From positions 186,001 to 250,000 of the forward strand of contig NZ_JACCGK010000004.1 of NCBI RefSeq assembly GCF_013416325.1: a stretch of DNA of 64,000 bases. The letters are read 5' to 3'. The position numbers and the translations under genes are program-made. Shown piece by piece: positions 36,796-45,417 of this stretch (position 1 is the stretch's first letter; each line of letters begins with the position of its first letter). The notes below the pieces were generated by a model. It made no database searches and had not been told where the DNA came from. It saw nothing but the letters and a program-made list of their open reading frames with translations. This stretch comes from Vreelandella sedimenti. Lineage in GTDB: Bacteria; Pseudomonadota; Gammaproteobacteria; Pseudomonadales; Halomonadaceae.

Positions 36796-37728
36796 ATGAG
36801 TATTGATACCAGAGATTTTAGAAACGCCCTGGGAAAGTTCGCCACTGGCGTAACAGTGATAACCACCCGTGATACGGGAGGTGAGCACTATGGCGTAACG
36901 GCAAGCAGCTTCAATGCCGTCTCCATGACACCGCCGTTGATTCTATGGAGCATCGATAAAAGCGCCTACAGCCGAGATGCTTACTGCCAGGCGGAGTACT
37001 TTGTGGTCAATGTACTGGGCAGTGATCAGGTGCCTATCTCTAACCGTTTCGCCCAGCGGGGTGAGAACAAGTTTCAGGGAATCGACCTTGAAGAGGGGGT
37101 AGGGGGTAGCGCACGAATAGTGGGCGCCGTGGCCCATTTTGAGTGCCGCACCTGGCAGGTTTACGAAGGCGGAGATCACTTCATCATCGTCGGGGAGGTG
37201 CTGAAGTATGACTACCAGGATGGTCGTGGCGCTTTAGTCTTCCACAATGGGCGCTATGCCCTGCCTGAGCCCCATCCGATGACGATTCCCCAAGAGGAGG
37301 TCGAGACGGGAGAGGGCCTGCTGGGCCATCACTTTCTCTATCTGTTGCGTCAGTCCCTGTCTGCCTATCGTAAGGATTTCTATCCTCGCCTCGAACACAT
37401 GGGAGTGGATGAGAAGGAGTGGCGGGTGCTGACCCTGCTGCTTGATCGAGGAGCGCTGCCCCTTGAAACCATTGCCCAACGTGTTGCTCAGCCCATCGAA
37501 GACCTGAAGGACACTTTAAGCGGTCTGACCCGCCGGGGGCTGGTAAGTGACCGTGATGATAACCCCTCTACCGTTGCCCTGACGAAGGAGGGAGGCGAGT
37601 TGGCGCGCAAGCTGCTGCAAATGGCGCGGGAGTATGAGCAGAAGGTATTTGAAGGCGTGAGCGAGGAGGAGGTGAGCGCTCTGAAAGCGGGGCTTGAGCG
37701 TGTTATTGGGCAGCTAGGAACTCTCTGA
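36796..37728 (+). CDS. iacG: flavin reductase fused to MarR-like domain
   Basis: 310 residues. Residues 1 to about 160 are a flavin reductase (FRNALGKFATGVTVITT, YGVTASSFNAVSMTPPLILWSI, HNGRYA) of the type that supplies reduced flavin to two-component monooxygenases. Residues of about 175-310 form a winged-helix MarR-like domain (EKEWRVLTLLLDRGALPLETIAQRV, LTRRGLVSDRDDNPSTVALTKEGGELARKL). The same domain pair is known in the 4-hydroxyphenylacetate 3-hydroxylase reductase C1, where the extra domain binds the aromatic substrate and relieves autoinhibition. Here the ligand would be indole-3-acetate and the partner IacA; this is inferred. Confidence 0.83.
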   Translation: MSIDTRDFRNALGKFATGVTVITTRDTGGEHYGVTASSFNAVSMTPPLILWSIDKSAYSRDAYCQAEYFVVNVLGSDQVPISNRFAQRGENKFQGIDLEEGVGGSARIVGAVAHFECRTWQVYEGGDHFIIVGEVLKYDYQDGRGALVFHNGRYALPEPHPMTIPQEEVETGEGLLGHHFLYLLRQSLSAYRKDFYPRLEHMGVDEKEWRVLTLLLDRGALPLETIAQRVAQPIEDLKDTLSGLTRRGLVSDRDDNPSTVALTKEGGELARKLLQMAREYEQKVFEGVSEEEVSALKAGLERVIGQLGTL

Positions 37729-37778
37729 CGAGTCACGACGAAGAGTAGAAAGTAGCGCTACCACCAGAGGAAAATGAT

Positions 37779-38345
37779 ATGACGGAAGTGTCTGCAACAG
37801 CGTTTAAACGGCTTATGGATCGCGTCGATACCCTAGAGGCCGAGTCCGAAATTCGTCGGATTCAAACCCGGTATATGTTTCTTTGTGACACCCCTATGCC
37901 GGAGTACGGTGTCGAGAATGATGAGCAGCGCATTAATCAAATCATGGCGCTCTATACTGAGGATGCAGTGTGGGAGGGGGTCGGTGAGTATTACGACGGT
38001 CAGTTTGGACGTCTAGAGGGAGCAACGGCTATTCGACGCCACTTCGAGAATTTCTGGGGGCAGAAAAAAGATCCTCAATTACTCCTGAATGTGCACTACC
38101 TGACCTCTGAACAGATTCACGTCAAAGGCAATACAGCGACTGGACAGTGGGTGCACTGCCAGCCGTGGATTTTTTCTGATGGTAGCTCGCTTCTACGTTC
38201 ATCACGGCTTAACAACGCTTTTAGGAAGCAGGATGACGGGCGCTGGTTAATTACCCGTACACGGACGGAAAATGTGTTTGTAGCCCCCTTGAAAGAGGGC
38301 TGGGCAACGGACTTTCCTGCTGCATCGGTGTTAATGAAACCCTAG
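37779..38345 (+). CDS. iacI: SnoaL-like protein of the iac cluster
   Basis: 188 residues with an N-terminal short coiled region (MDRVDTLEAESEIRRIQTRYMFLCD) and an NTF2/SnoaL fold: ALYTEDAVWEGVGEYYDGQFGRLEGATAIRRHFENFW, then GRWLITRTRTENVFVAPLKEGW at the end. This matches the IacI position and type; its exact reaction is unsettled. A decayed relative of its 3' half lies at 45.4-45.6 kb. A hairpin follows 22 bp downstream. Confidence 0.75.
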   Translation: MTEVSATAFKRLMDRVDTLEAESEIRRIQTRYMFLCDTPMPEYGVENDEQRINQIMALYTEDAVWEGVGEYYDGQFGRLEGATAIRRHFENFWGQKKDPQLLLNVHYLTSEQIHVKGNTATGQWVHCQPWIFSDGSSLLRSSRLNNAFRKQDDGRWLITRTRTENVFVAPLKEGWATDFPAASVLMKP

Positions 38346-38366
38346 CCCATGGGGAGTCAGTGTTCA

Positions 38367-38403
38367 TTAGCAGCACCTATTCAGTTTAGTCGGGTGCTGC
38401 TAA
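38367..38403 (+). terminator. hairpin at end of iac operon
   Basis: Perfect 11-bp stem TTAGCAGCACC (38367-38377) / GGTGCTGCTAA (38393-38403). The T run after it is weak (ATCTTTG), so it may be a partial terminator or mRNA-stabilising hairpin. Confidence 0.55.
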
Positions 38404-38500
38404 ATCTTTGAATTCAGGATATGAACTATCGAGTTTAATTATTCTCGCTAAGGTATTTTTTTTGAGGCTATAATTATAAAGCTCTGTTTGGAGGTTCTCC

Positions 38501-39469
38501 ATGAATAAACTGACTGCTAATAATTTGGAGCGCTGGAACTATTCTGTGCATGCCGTTTGCGGGAACTTTTTAACACATCCATCCGATCACATTAATACCT
38601 TTATTGGCAATATCCAGCATCACGACTTGGGGGGGCTCAACCTAGCAGATATTAGGGTCAATGCTAGCTCAATTCGGCGTGAACGCGGTAATGCGGATCG
38701 TGGTGATGATCGTTACTATTTCCTTGTTTTACAAAGAGCAGGCCAAATGGGAGTCGTTCATCATGATAAGAACTTTGCATTAAACCCCGGTGATATGGCC
38801 CTTTTGGATTCAGCACAACCATTTGAAATGCAGCCAAAAGGGCTTATTAGTCAGCTATCTATCCACCTTGAGCGGGATGCAGTTGATAGGTTCCTTCCTG
38901 CTCATAGCTGTCGCTTTGGGAAACTCCAACAGTCCAGTCTTAGCGGCCGTTTGCTGCACGGAATGCTGCAACAAATGATCGAAGGAAAGACAAGTATTAA
39001 AATCGATAACCAGCATGGGGAAGCGCTACAGGACGCCTTGATTAGTTTATTGTGTCCATCACTACGGATGAATGGAACTATAAAAAATGGTAGCTCATTA
39101 TTTCAACTAGCAGAGCAGTTGATTAATGAATCGCTGCTTGACCCTCCATCACCTGCAGAGATAGCAGCCCGCCTCAACGTATCAGTACGTCATCTCTATC
39201 GTCATTTTGAACTCAATGGAGTTAGCATAGGACGGTATATTCAGCGACAACGTCTGCGCTACAGCGCTCGAGAACTAGCCCAGATTGGTAACACTTCCAA
39301 GACTATTACCACAATTGCTTATAAGTGGGGGTTTTCAGATTCCGCACATTTTTCACGAGCCTTTAAGCGACAATACGGTATGACGCCACGAGACTACTGT
39401 GCACGGAATAAGGATATTCATGAAGCTGCAATCTCAAGTTCCAATCAAAATATGATTGAGGATTTGTGA
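38501..39469 (+). CDS. AraC-family regulator, FeaR-like
   Basis: 322 residues. The N-terminal domain (NNLERWNYSVHAVCGNF, RYYFLVLQRAGQMGVVHHDKNFALNPGDMALLDSAQPFEM) resembles the AraC_binding_2 sensor of FeaR, the activator of aromatic amine oxidation. The C-terminal HTH pair is at about 220-315 (SPAEIAARLNVSVRHLYRHFELNG, TTIAYKWGFSDSAHFSRAFKRQYGMTPRDY). Strong GGAGG site. It lies just after the iac operon and before the IS element and the FeaB-like dehydrogenase, so it may control either. The sequence is more AT-rich than the iac genes. Confidence 0.83.
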   Translation: MNKLTANNLERWNYSVHAVCGNFLTHPSDHINTFIGNIQHHDLGGLNLADIRVNASSIRRERGNADRGDDRYYFLVLQRAGQMGVVHHDKNFALNPGDMALLDSAQPFEMQPKGLISQLSIHLERDAVDRFLPAHSCRFGKLQQSSLSGRLLHGMLQQMIEGKTSIKIDNQHGEALQDALISLLCPSLRMNGTIKNGSSLFQLAEQLINESLLDPPSPAEIAARLNVSVRHLYRHFELNGVSIGRYIQRQRLRYSARELAQIGNTSKTITTIAYKWGFSDSAHFSRAFKRQYGMTPRDYCARNKDIHEAAISSSNQNMIEDL

Positions 39470-39613
39470 TCTATTGACGTAACCAATTCATGCGGTGCAG
39501 ATACACAACCAATTCGCAAGTTCTCCATAGGAGTAAGATGGCGGTAGCAAGGTATAAATAGGTGTTGCTCTGCGTCACTGAGACCGCCATGTATTGAGCG
39601 TCGAAGCTACTAA

Positions 39614-40769
39614 GGAAGGTCTGAAAAAGTCACGGCCATCAGCGATAATACGGCTAACGTCAACTGCATAGGATTCAGTGCTGCCATGGATCAACTCACC
39701 TTCTCTGAAGCCGAATACCAGAACAAGAAGAGAAAGACCCGCCGCGAACTCTTTCTGGAGCGGATGGACAAGCTGATTCCCTGGCCTCGGTTGGAGAAGA
39801 AGGTAGCCCGTTATTATCCTAAGGGCGGGAGCGGACGGCCTCCGTATCCGCTGTCTGCCATGCTCAGAGTCCACTGCATGCAGTTGTTCTACAACCTGAG
39901 CGATCCGGCCATGGAAGACGCCCTCTACGAAATCGAATCCATGCGCCAATTCGTCGGTTTGAAGCTGGATCGATTGCCGGATGAAACGACGATTCTCAAG
40001 TTTCGCCATTTTCTGGAACGCCACGGCCTTGGCAAGGTGTTGTTCCAGGAAGTGAACAAGCATCTGGAGAAAAATGGTCTGATGCTGCGTGAAGGGAGCA
40101 TTGTCGATGCCACGATCATCTCTGCGCCTAGTTCCACCAAAAACAAAAAAGGCGAGCGCGATCCGGAAATGCACCAGACTAAAAAAGGGGGCTCTTGGCA
40201 CTTTGGCATGAAAATGCACATAGGTGTCGACGATAAGCTTGGGTTGATTCACAGCATCGAGACCACGGCTGCCAATGTCCATGACATTGTGCCTGCCGAC
40301 AAGCTGCTTCACGATGAAGAGCAACGCGTTTTCGGTGATGCCGGTTACCTGGGCATTCAAAAACGAGACGAGCACAAACATCGTAGCGACGTCTCTTGGT
40401 ATATAGCCAAACGACCTGGCACCCGTAAAAAGCTGGATGCTAGGCAACAGAAAGTTGAAAAGATCAAAGCCAGTATCCGTGCCAAAGTGGAGCACCCCTT
40501 TCGATACATCAAACACGTTTTTGGTTATGGCAAGGCTCGCTATCGTGGACTGGCCAAAAACACCCAGCGCCTGCACTTGCTGGCGGCGTTCAGCAACCAG
40601 CTGATCAGTGAGAAATACCTGTGGGAATAGGGTTATTGCGCCCGTTTCCCGCTCAATGAGTGGGAAACAGGCAAAAATAGACAAAGAACGGGAGAAGAGT
40701 GGCTGAATTTTCGTTTTTTTGTCGGTTCAAGTGAGCGTTGACGAATATCGGCAGTTATTCAGACCTTCC
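39614..40769 (+). mobile_element. complete IS5-family insertion sequence
   Basis: 1156 bp bounded by perfect terminal inverted repeats GGAAGGTCTGAA (39614-39625) and TTCAGACCTTCC (40758-40769). It is flanked by the 4-bp direct repeat CTAA (39610-39613 and 40770-40773), the YTAR target duplication typical of IS5. Both ends and the transposase gene are intact, so it looks recent and possibly active. It sits between the FeaR-like regulator and the 3' end of the aldehyde dehydrogenase and does not break a recognisable gene. Confidence 0.92.
39686..40630 (+). CDS. IS5-family transposase
   Basis: 314 residues, DDE type. It starts MDQLTFSEAEYQNKKRKTRRELFLERMDKLIPW, the usual IS5 start. Catalytic Asp positions lie in IVDATIISAP and VFGDAGYLGIQKR, and the Glu in the RAKVEHPFRYIKHVFGYGKARYRGL block (the Y-2-R-3-E-6-K region). 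The length is close to other IS5 transposases and no frameshift is seen. Confidence 0.93.
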   Translation: MDQLTFSEAEYQNKKRKTRRELFLERMDKLIPWPRLEKKVARYYPKGGSGRPPYPLSAMLRVHCMQLFYNLSDPAMEDALYEIESMRQFVGLKLDRLPDETTILKFRHFLERHGLGKVLFQEVNKHLEKNGLMLREGSIVDATIISAPSSTKNKKGERDPEMHQTKKGGSWHFGMKMHIGVDDKLGLIHSIETTAANVHDIVPADKLLHDEEQRVFGDAGYLGIQKRDEHKHRSDVSWYIAKRPGTRKKLDARQQKVEKIKASIRAKVEHPFRYIKHVFGYGKARYRGLAKNTQRLHLLAAFSNQLISEKYLWE

Positions 40770-40801
40770 CTAACGTTGTCCGCCGAACCATTGAAGCATT
40801 C

Positions 40802-42289
40802 TTAGTAGCGTATTATAACTGATTTGAGTTCAGTATAATCTTCAATGAACGCACTACCGAACTCTCGCCCTACACCTGATGACTTGATGCCGCCAAAGGG
40901 TACGGCTGGATCAAGGTAGGTATGCATGTTGACATATACTGTGCCTGTCTCGATTTTTGGTATCAGTTGAAGTATGGTCGATAGATCGTTACTCCAGATA
41001 CTGGCGGTTAGCCCAAAAGGTGAGTCATTGATAAGATTAGGTAGCTCATCGATGTCGTCATAGGGAAGTAATGTGATAATTGGGCCGAAGGTTTCCTCAT
41101 GCAACATTCGATCCTGAGCGCTATTTGCCAGCAGTAGTGTGGGCTCAATAAAGTAACCGGGCCGATCCAGTGCTTTGCCGCCGAAAACTACTTGGCATTC
41201 CTGTTGGGCTATCTTCAGGCACTGCATCACCTTGTTAAACTGTGGCTGGTTGGCTAGCGGGCCGTATTGAACCTCTTCATCCAGGGGTGAGCCAATGGTT
41301 ATCTGCTTTAACGAGCGAATGAATGCTGCTATCACCTCTTCCAGGCGATCCCGGTGCACATATACCCGTTCAGGCGCTGCACAAACCTGCCCCTGGTGGA
41401 CATAGCCTGTTTGAACCAACCCGGCAACGGCTGCGTCAACATCGGCATCTGGAAGTAGTACGGCCGCATTTTTTCCGCCCAGTTCAAGTGTGACGCGTGT
41501 AAGATCCGAAGCCATGGCGGCTTGACCGACCTTGATCCCAGTAGGTACTGAGCCTGTGAAAGACACTTTGGCGATATGGGGATGTTCGATCAATGCCTTG
41601 CCAACTTCTCCCGTGCCATTGACGACATTCAATGTGCCAGCAGGTATACCTGCTTCAATCGCAAGTTCGGCCAGGCGCAGCAAGGTCAGAGGGGTAAACT
41701 CGCTGGGTTTAAGAATCAGTGTGCAACCTGTTACCAGTGCTGCTGCAATCTTCCATACGCCAATCATGACCGAGAAATTCCATGGCACAATGCCGACCAC
41801 TACGCCGACGGGCTCACGGCGGGTAAGGGCAGTATACTGTTCTCCACCGATAGACGGGAACGAGGGGGTCATCGTTTCGCCGTTAATTTTGGTTGCCCAA
41901 CCTGCATAATAGCGTAGGAATATGGCACTCTGTCCGACCTCAAACATCCGTGACAAGTGTATAGACTTGCCCGAACACAATGTTTCCAGTTGAGCTAGTT
42001 CCTCGCCATTGGCCTCAATAAGGTCAGCCAAGCGATTCAGGAGCACGCCACGCCGATAAGGAGAGATGTTAGCCCAGCTGCCCTTGAAAGCGTTACGAGA
42101 TGATTCGACCGCGGTAGAAATGTCATTCATATCAGCGGCTGCGATATGGGTGATGGTTTCTCCATCAGCAGGGTTTACGATGGGAATGCCAGTTTTATTG
42201 GTACCGAATCGATACTGGCCATCAATGAAGTGAGCCAGGTCGCGCTGAAGGAAATTGCGGACTTGTGGTAATAACTGAATGTCGCTCAT
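40802..42289 (-). CDS. aryl-acetaldehyde dehydrogenase (FeaB-like)
   Basis: 495 residues, complete ALDH. Catalytic Cys in QGQVCAAPERVYV near residue 300, Glu in LTRVTLELGGKNAAV near 268, NAD block FTGSVPTGIKVG near 244, and the proton-relay Asn in VPWNFSVMIG. It resembles phenylacetaldehyde dehydrogenase FeaB over its length, including the start (QVRNFLQRDLAHFIDGQ) and the C-terminus ELKSVIIRY. It would oxidise phenylacetaldehyde or indole-3-acetaldehyde to the acid. It shares the strand with a MetA-like porin and GMC oxidoreductase upstream. GGAG site before the ATG. Confidence 0.87.
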   Translation of the reverse strand: MSDIQLLPQVRNFLQRDLAHFIDGQYRFGTNKTGIPIVNPADGETITHIAAADMNDISTAVESSRNAFKGSWANISPYRRGVLLNRLADLIEANGEELAQLETLCSGKSIHLSRMFEVGQSAIFLRYYAGWATKINGETMTPSFPSIGGEQYTALTRREPVGVVVGIVPWNFSVMIGVWKIAAALVTGCTLILKPSEFTPLTLLRLAELAIEAGIPAGTLNVVNGTGEVGKALIEHPHIAKVSFTGSVPTGIKVGQAAMASDLTRVTLELGGKNAAVLLPDADVDAAVAGLVQTGYVHQGQVCAAPERVYVHRDRLEEVIAAFIRSLKQITIGSPLDEEVQYGPLANQPQFNKVMQCLKIAQQECQVVFGGKALDRPGYFIEPTLLLANSAQDRMLHEETFGPIITLLPYDDIDELPNLINDSPFGLTASIWSNDLSTILQLIPKIETGTVYVNMHTYLDPAVPFGGIKSSGVGREFGSAFIEDYTELKSVIIRY

Positions 42290-42317
42290 GATATCTCCTG
42301 TAATTAAGTCACGGGTT

Positions 42318-43211
42318 TTAGAGAGGAAGGGAGATATTCAGCCAAAACTTGCTACCTTCCGGGCGATTACGCACATCAAACTCATGCTGGTAGCGGCCCT
42401 GGATATTGAATCCAGCAGTCGATGTGTAAGAAAACTGAGGACCAAGGGCTATCGCACGTCCTTTGAAGTCACCGAAGGCCGCGCCTTCACCGCTATCACT
42501 GCTAACCTGCCTGTAAACATATCCCCCTATACCTGCTCCCCAGTTACCCACATGCCTAGCAGCAACAAAGTCTGCGTGGAGTTCGTGGCCAGATTGGTAT
42601 TGAGTATCTTTATTCTCGAAGTTATGGTCGAACATGGTCTTCATAGAGAACTCGTAGCCTTTTGGATTACGGTACGTGAAGGCAAAGAGGGGTTCTAACG
42701 TGACGTAATTTCGGCCTATATTCGCGAGTGCATCTCTGTCATAGCGGCCGGTCGGTAAGTAAATATCCATGCCTGCAATCCAGTGCCAATTGCCACTATG
42801 CCAACCAATAGCCAATGGATTGAAAATGAAGTCACCCATCCCCGAACGGTTCTGTTGAGCTCCACTGCCCATATTGACATCGACATCGGCAGCAACTAGA
42901 AGGGCATGCATCGCCCAGTTGCCTCCCAGGATCTGTCGTTCGGATACGTGAATGGCACGTAAAATGGTTGCTGTGCTTTCGACCGAAAAGTTATCAAAAG
43001 CAGGGTTGTCATTAGCAAAGTTGTCGGCGGTGTAAAAAGTGTTATAACTGACCAAATAATTTCCCGGCGGTGGCATCGCACCGGTCATGAAGCCTTCGCT
43101 GCCATTCGCATAGGCTCCCCCACCACCTTCAGTAGCCATGGCAGATTGCCCTAATACGAGAAGAACAAGAAGTGTTGCCGTGATTAGAAAAAAGCGCTTG
43201 AAGAAATTCAT
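42318..43211 (-). CDS. outer-membrane transporter, MetA-pathway phenol degradation family
   Basis: 297 residues with a signal peptide (MNFFKRFFLITATLLVLLVLGQSAMA). The mature part is a run of amphipathic beta strands ending in aromatic/Leu residues (FWLNISLPL), as in outer-membrane barrels. GRNYVTLEPLFAFTYRNPKGYEFSMKTMFDHNFENKDTQYQSGHELHADF is the recognisable PF13557 block. It probably lets hydrophobic aromatic substrate through the outer membrane for the GMC and ALDH enzymes encoded beside it. A GAGGA site precedes the start. Confidence 0.82.
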   Translation of the reverse strand: MNFFKRFFLITATLLVLLVLGQSAMATEGGGGAYANGSEGFMTGAMPPPGNYLVSYNTFYTADNFANDNPAFDNFSVESTATILRAIHVSERQILGGNWAMHALLVAADVDVNMGSGAQQNRSGMGDFIFNPLAIGWHSGNWHWIAGMDIYLPTGRYDRDALANIGRNYVTLEPLFAFTYRNPKGYEFSMKTMFDHNFENKDTQYQSGHELHADFVAARHVGNWGAGIGGYVYRQVSSDSGEGAAFGDFKGRAIALGPQFSYTSTAGFNIQGRYQHEFDVRNRPEGSKFWLNISLPL

Positions 43212-43312
43212 GGATATGTCCTCAATCCAAGGCCTGGTGATCAGAACTGCAGACCTGTAAAGCGTAAAAATATTGGGAAGTCAGGAGGTTGCTGGATATG
43301 CGACTACCTGTC

Positions 43313-44971
43313 TTAGCGTGCCTCGGGCTTCGCTCCCTGCGCCTGACCTGTTGCATGAGAAATGGATTGTTTGCCAAGTACCAAATCTGCCCCGCGTTCA
43401 CCCAACATGATGGCTTGAGCATTGGTATTGCCACTGCTAATTTGCGGGCAAGCAGAGAGGTCAATGACTCGCAGGTTGGCCACTCCATGCACACGCATAT
43501 GAAGGTCGGTCACCGAGGTAGAAGGATGTGTGCCGATTCGGCAAGTCCCCCCGGGGTGATACACGGTTTTGATGGATTGGCGTATAAATTTTTCGATCCC
43601 GCTTGTATCACGCCAATCAATGTCTTCTGGTGCGGTCACCTTCTTAATAAGCCCTTTGAGTGCAGGTTGCTGCATGAGCTTAAGACCAATCTGAACGGCT
43701 CGGATTTGGCCATCTAAGTCATCTTGGTCACCGAGATAGTTCGGATCGATAAGTGGTAGATCGGTTGGATCTGAGCTGCGCAACCGCACTTCACCACGTG
43801 CTTTGGGGCGAAGGTGGCCAACTTTGACAGTCAACCCATGTTCTGCAGCGGGTGGTGCTTCACCTGGTGTATTGTCGAAATTATCCAGAACAGGTAAAAA
43901 CATTAGCTGAATGTCCGGTCGGCCAACTCCCAAACTATCGATGAACGCACCACCTTCCAGAATATTGCTGGTCAATAGGCCGCTACGGAATGCTAGCCAT
44001 TGCGCCATATGTTTGATGCCGCGAAGACCTTTATCTTCGCCCAGTATGCTGTTTTGTGAGTGAGTAGTGGCGTTGAGCGAGAGATGAAGGTGGTCATGAA
44101 AGTTTTGGCCAACGGGTAGGTCAATTATTGGCTCAATACCGAGACTGGACAGATGTTCTTTGGGCCCGATACCTGAGAGCATAAGTATCTTTGGACTGCC
44201 AAATGCGCCCGCACTCAGGATAACTTCTTTGCGTGCCCGAACGGTTATAGGCGTGCCGCTTTTTTGGCTAAATTCCACTCCTATCGCGCGGCCTTCTTCG
44301 ATGATAACTCTGTGTATCAGAGTCCCTGTGATGACTGTTAGCTGGCTACTTTTTTGTGCAGTCTTAAGATAGGTTCTAGAGACGCTGGCACGAGCGCCAT
44401 TTTGTGTAGTCGTTTGATAAAAGCCGATGCCTTCCTGAGTAGCGCCATTAAAATCATTAACGTAGGGAAGGCCCATCTCCTGGCCCGCGCGCACAAAAGC
44501 CATTGTTAATGGGTGTCGATAGCGGTTCTCACTGACAGGTAGAGGGCCGTTTTGACCGTGGTACTGGCCGCTAAGGCTCTCGTTTGATTCCGCTTTTCGG
44601 AAGTAGGGCAGTACGTCTTGGTAACCCCAGCCGGTGCAATCCCACTGAGTTACCCAGTCATCGTAGTCTTTGTGCTGACCACGAATGTAAATCATCCCAT
44701 TTACCGAACTTCCACCACCCAGTACTTTTCCCTGCGCGATGATCATTTCGCGGTGATTGCAGTGCTGCTGAGGTACTGTCATGTAGGGCCATGACTTTTG
44801 TTGAAATACTTTTACCACTGTCGCGGGGATGGTATGGAAAGGGCTGCTATCTTTGCCCCCAGCTTCGAGTAATAAGACGCTCCCCGCATTATTTTCGATC
44901 AAACGGCTGGCAACAACACAGCCTGCTGAGCCAGCGCCAACCACAATATAGTCATATTCCTGTCTGTACAT
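43313..44971 (-). CDS. GMC-family FAD alcohol dehydrogenase
   Basis: 552 residues from ATG at 44971, chosen for a GAGG site 7 bp upstream; an earlier ATG at 44986 has none. The FAD motif is DYIVVGAGSAGCVVASRLIE at the start, followed by GKVLGGGSSVNGMIYIRGQHKDYD (GMC signature 1) and GAFGSPKILMLSGIGPKEHL (signature 2). The catalytic His is in KTVYHPGGTCRIG and Asn/His in NTNAQAIMLGERGADL. It looks like choline dehydrogenase/AlkJ relatives that oxidise primary alcohols. With the ALDH it would take an aryl-alcohol such as tryptophol or phenylethanol to the acid, by inference. Confidence 0.87.
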   Translation of the reverse strand: MYRQEYDYIVVGAGSAGCVVASRLIENNAGSVLLLEAGGKDSSPFHTIPATVVKVFQQKSWPYMTVPQQHCNHREMIIAQGKVLGGGSSVNGMIYIRGQHKDYDDWVTQWDCTGWGYQDVLPYFRKAESNESLSGQYHGQNGPLPVSENRYRHPLTMAFVRAGQEMGLPYVNDFNGATQEGIGFYQTTTQNGARASVSRTYLKTAQKSSQLTVITGTLIHRVIIEEGRAIGVEFSQKSGTPITVRARKEVILSAGAFGSPKILMLSGIGPKEHLSSLGIEPIIDLPVGQNFHDHLHLSLNATTHSQNSILGEDKGLRGIKHMAQWLAFRSGLLTSNILEGGAFIDSLGVGRPDIQLMFLPVLDNFDNTPGEAPPAAEHGLTVKVGHLRPKARGEVRLRSSDPTDLPLIDPNYLGDQDDLDGQIRAVQIGLKLMQQPALKGLIKKVTAPEDIDWRDTSGIEKFIRQSIKTVYHPGGTCRIGTHPSTSVTDLHMRVHGVANLRVIDLSACPQISSGNTNAQAIMLGERGADLVLGKQSISHATGQAQGAKPEAR

Positions 44972-45074
44972 TAGAGGCCTCGTCATTGGAATTTTATTCT
45001 GCTCCTATTCAAGTTGATTTTGTCAGCAGAAAATTGATCAGGGTGGACAAACTATTTGTACCTGGCTGCCCGAA

Positions 45075-45127
45075 ATTAATTGCGTTTTTTGAATATCGGT
45101 TGCGCATTGTGGATATCCGTCAGTAAC
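45075..45127. promoter_or_regulatory. duplicated 53-bp regulatory element, copy 1
   Basis: It is identical to 49847-49899 at 52 of 53 positions. It contains two direct half-sites, TGAATATCGGT (45090-45100) and TGGATATCCGT (45110-45120), 20 bp apart start to start, as expected for an AraC-type protein. It lies 104 bp upstream of the GMC gene (minus strand) and 57 bp before a dead gene on the plus strand. Confidence 0.7.
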
Positions 45128-45183
45128 GCTATGGATATACTGTTTAATAACCATGAAGGCGTTAACACGTCGCGAAGATAAAT

Positions 45184-45348
45184 ATGAACGTCAGCGTTAC
45201 TGACGGTGGGCATGGTTGCTATGCCGCGGCAATCGAGGTGGTTGAAAAAGAGTTAGAGGTCACGCGGTGCATTCAGGTTAGTACTAGCAAGGATGGACTA
45301 TCTTTAACATACATCCTGGCGGAGGCTCGTGGCCTCCATGCTAGATAA
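45184..45348 (+). pseudogene. remnant of an opine-dehydrogenase-like gene
   Basis: The start MNVSVTDGGHGCYAAAIEVVEKELEVT aligns with the first 27 residues of the intact protein at 49956 (MKVSVIGGGHGCYAAAIEMVEKGFDVT). An internal deletion removes about 25 codons, then QVSTSKDGLSLTYILAEA aligns with the QIGTLKDQLSLTDSLEEA region, and a stop follows at codon 55. The first Gly of the dinucleotide motif has become Asp. The 56-bp leader between the 53-bp element and the ATG is the same length as at 49900-49955 and about 75 percent identical. Confidence 0.8.
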
Positions 45349-45417
45349 TGATTGTATTGCGGGAGTTTGTTACTGGAAGACTCTCAGTGATGGCTCTTTG
45401 GTTCCGCGTCTCGATTG

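Noticed and set aside
39538..39590. 8-bp inverted repeat ATGGCGGT / ACCGCCAT left of the IS element, considered a second IS end
   Set aside because: Only 8 bp with a 37-bp gap and no transposase remnant; may be chance or an old terminator.
39575..40684. 369-codon open frame on the strand opposite the transposase
   Set aside because: It is a shadow of the IS5 transposase gene; no family motif, and the real gene explains the codon bias.
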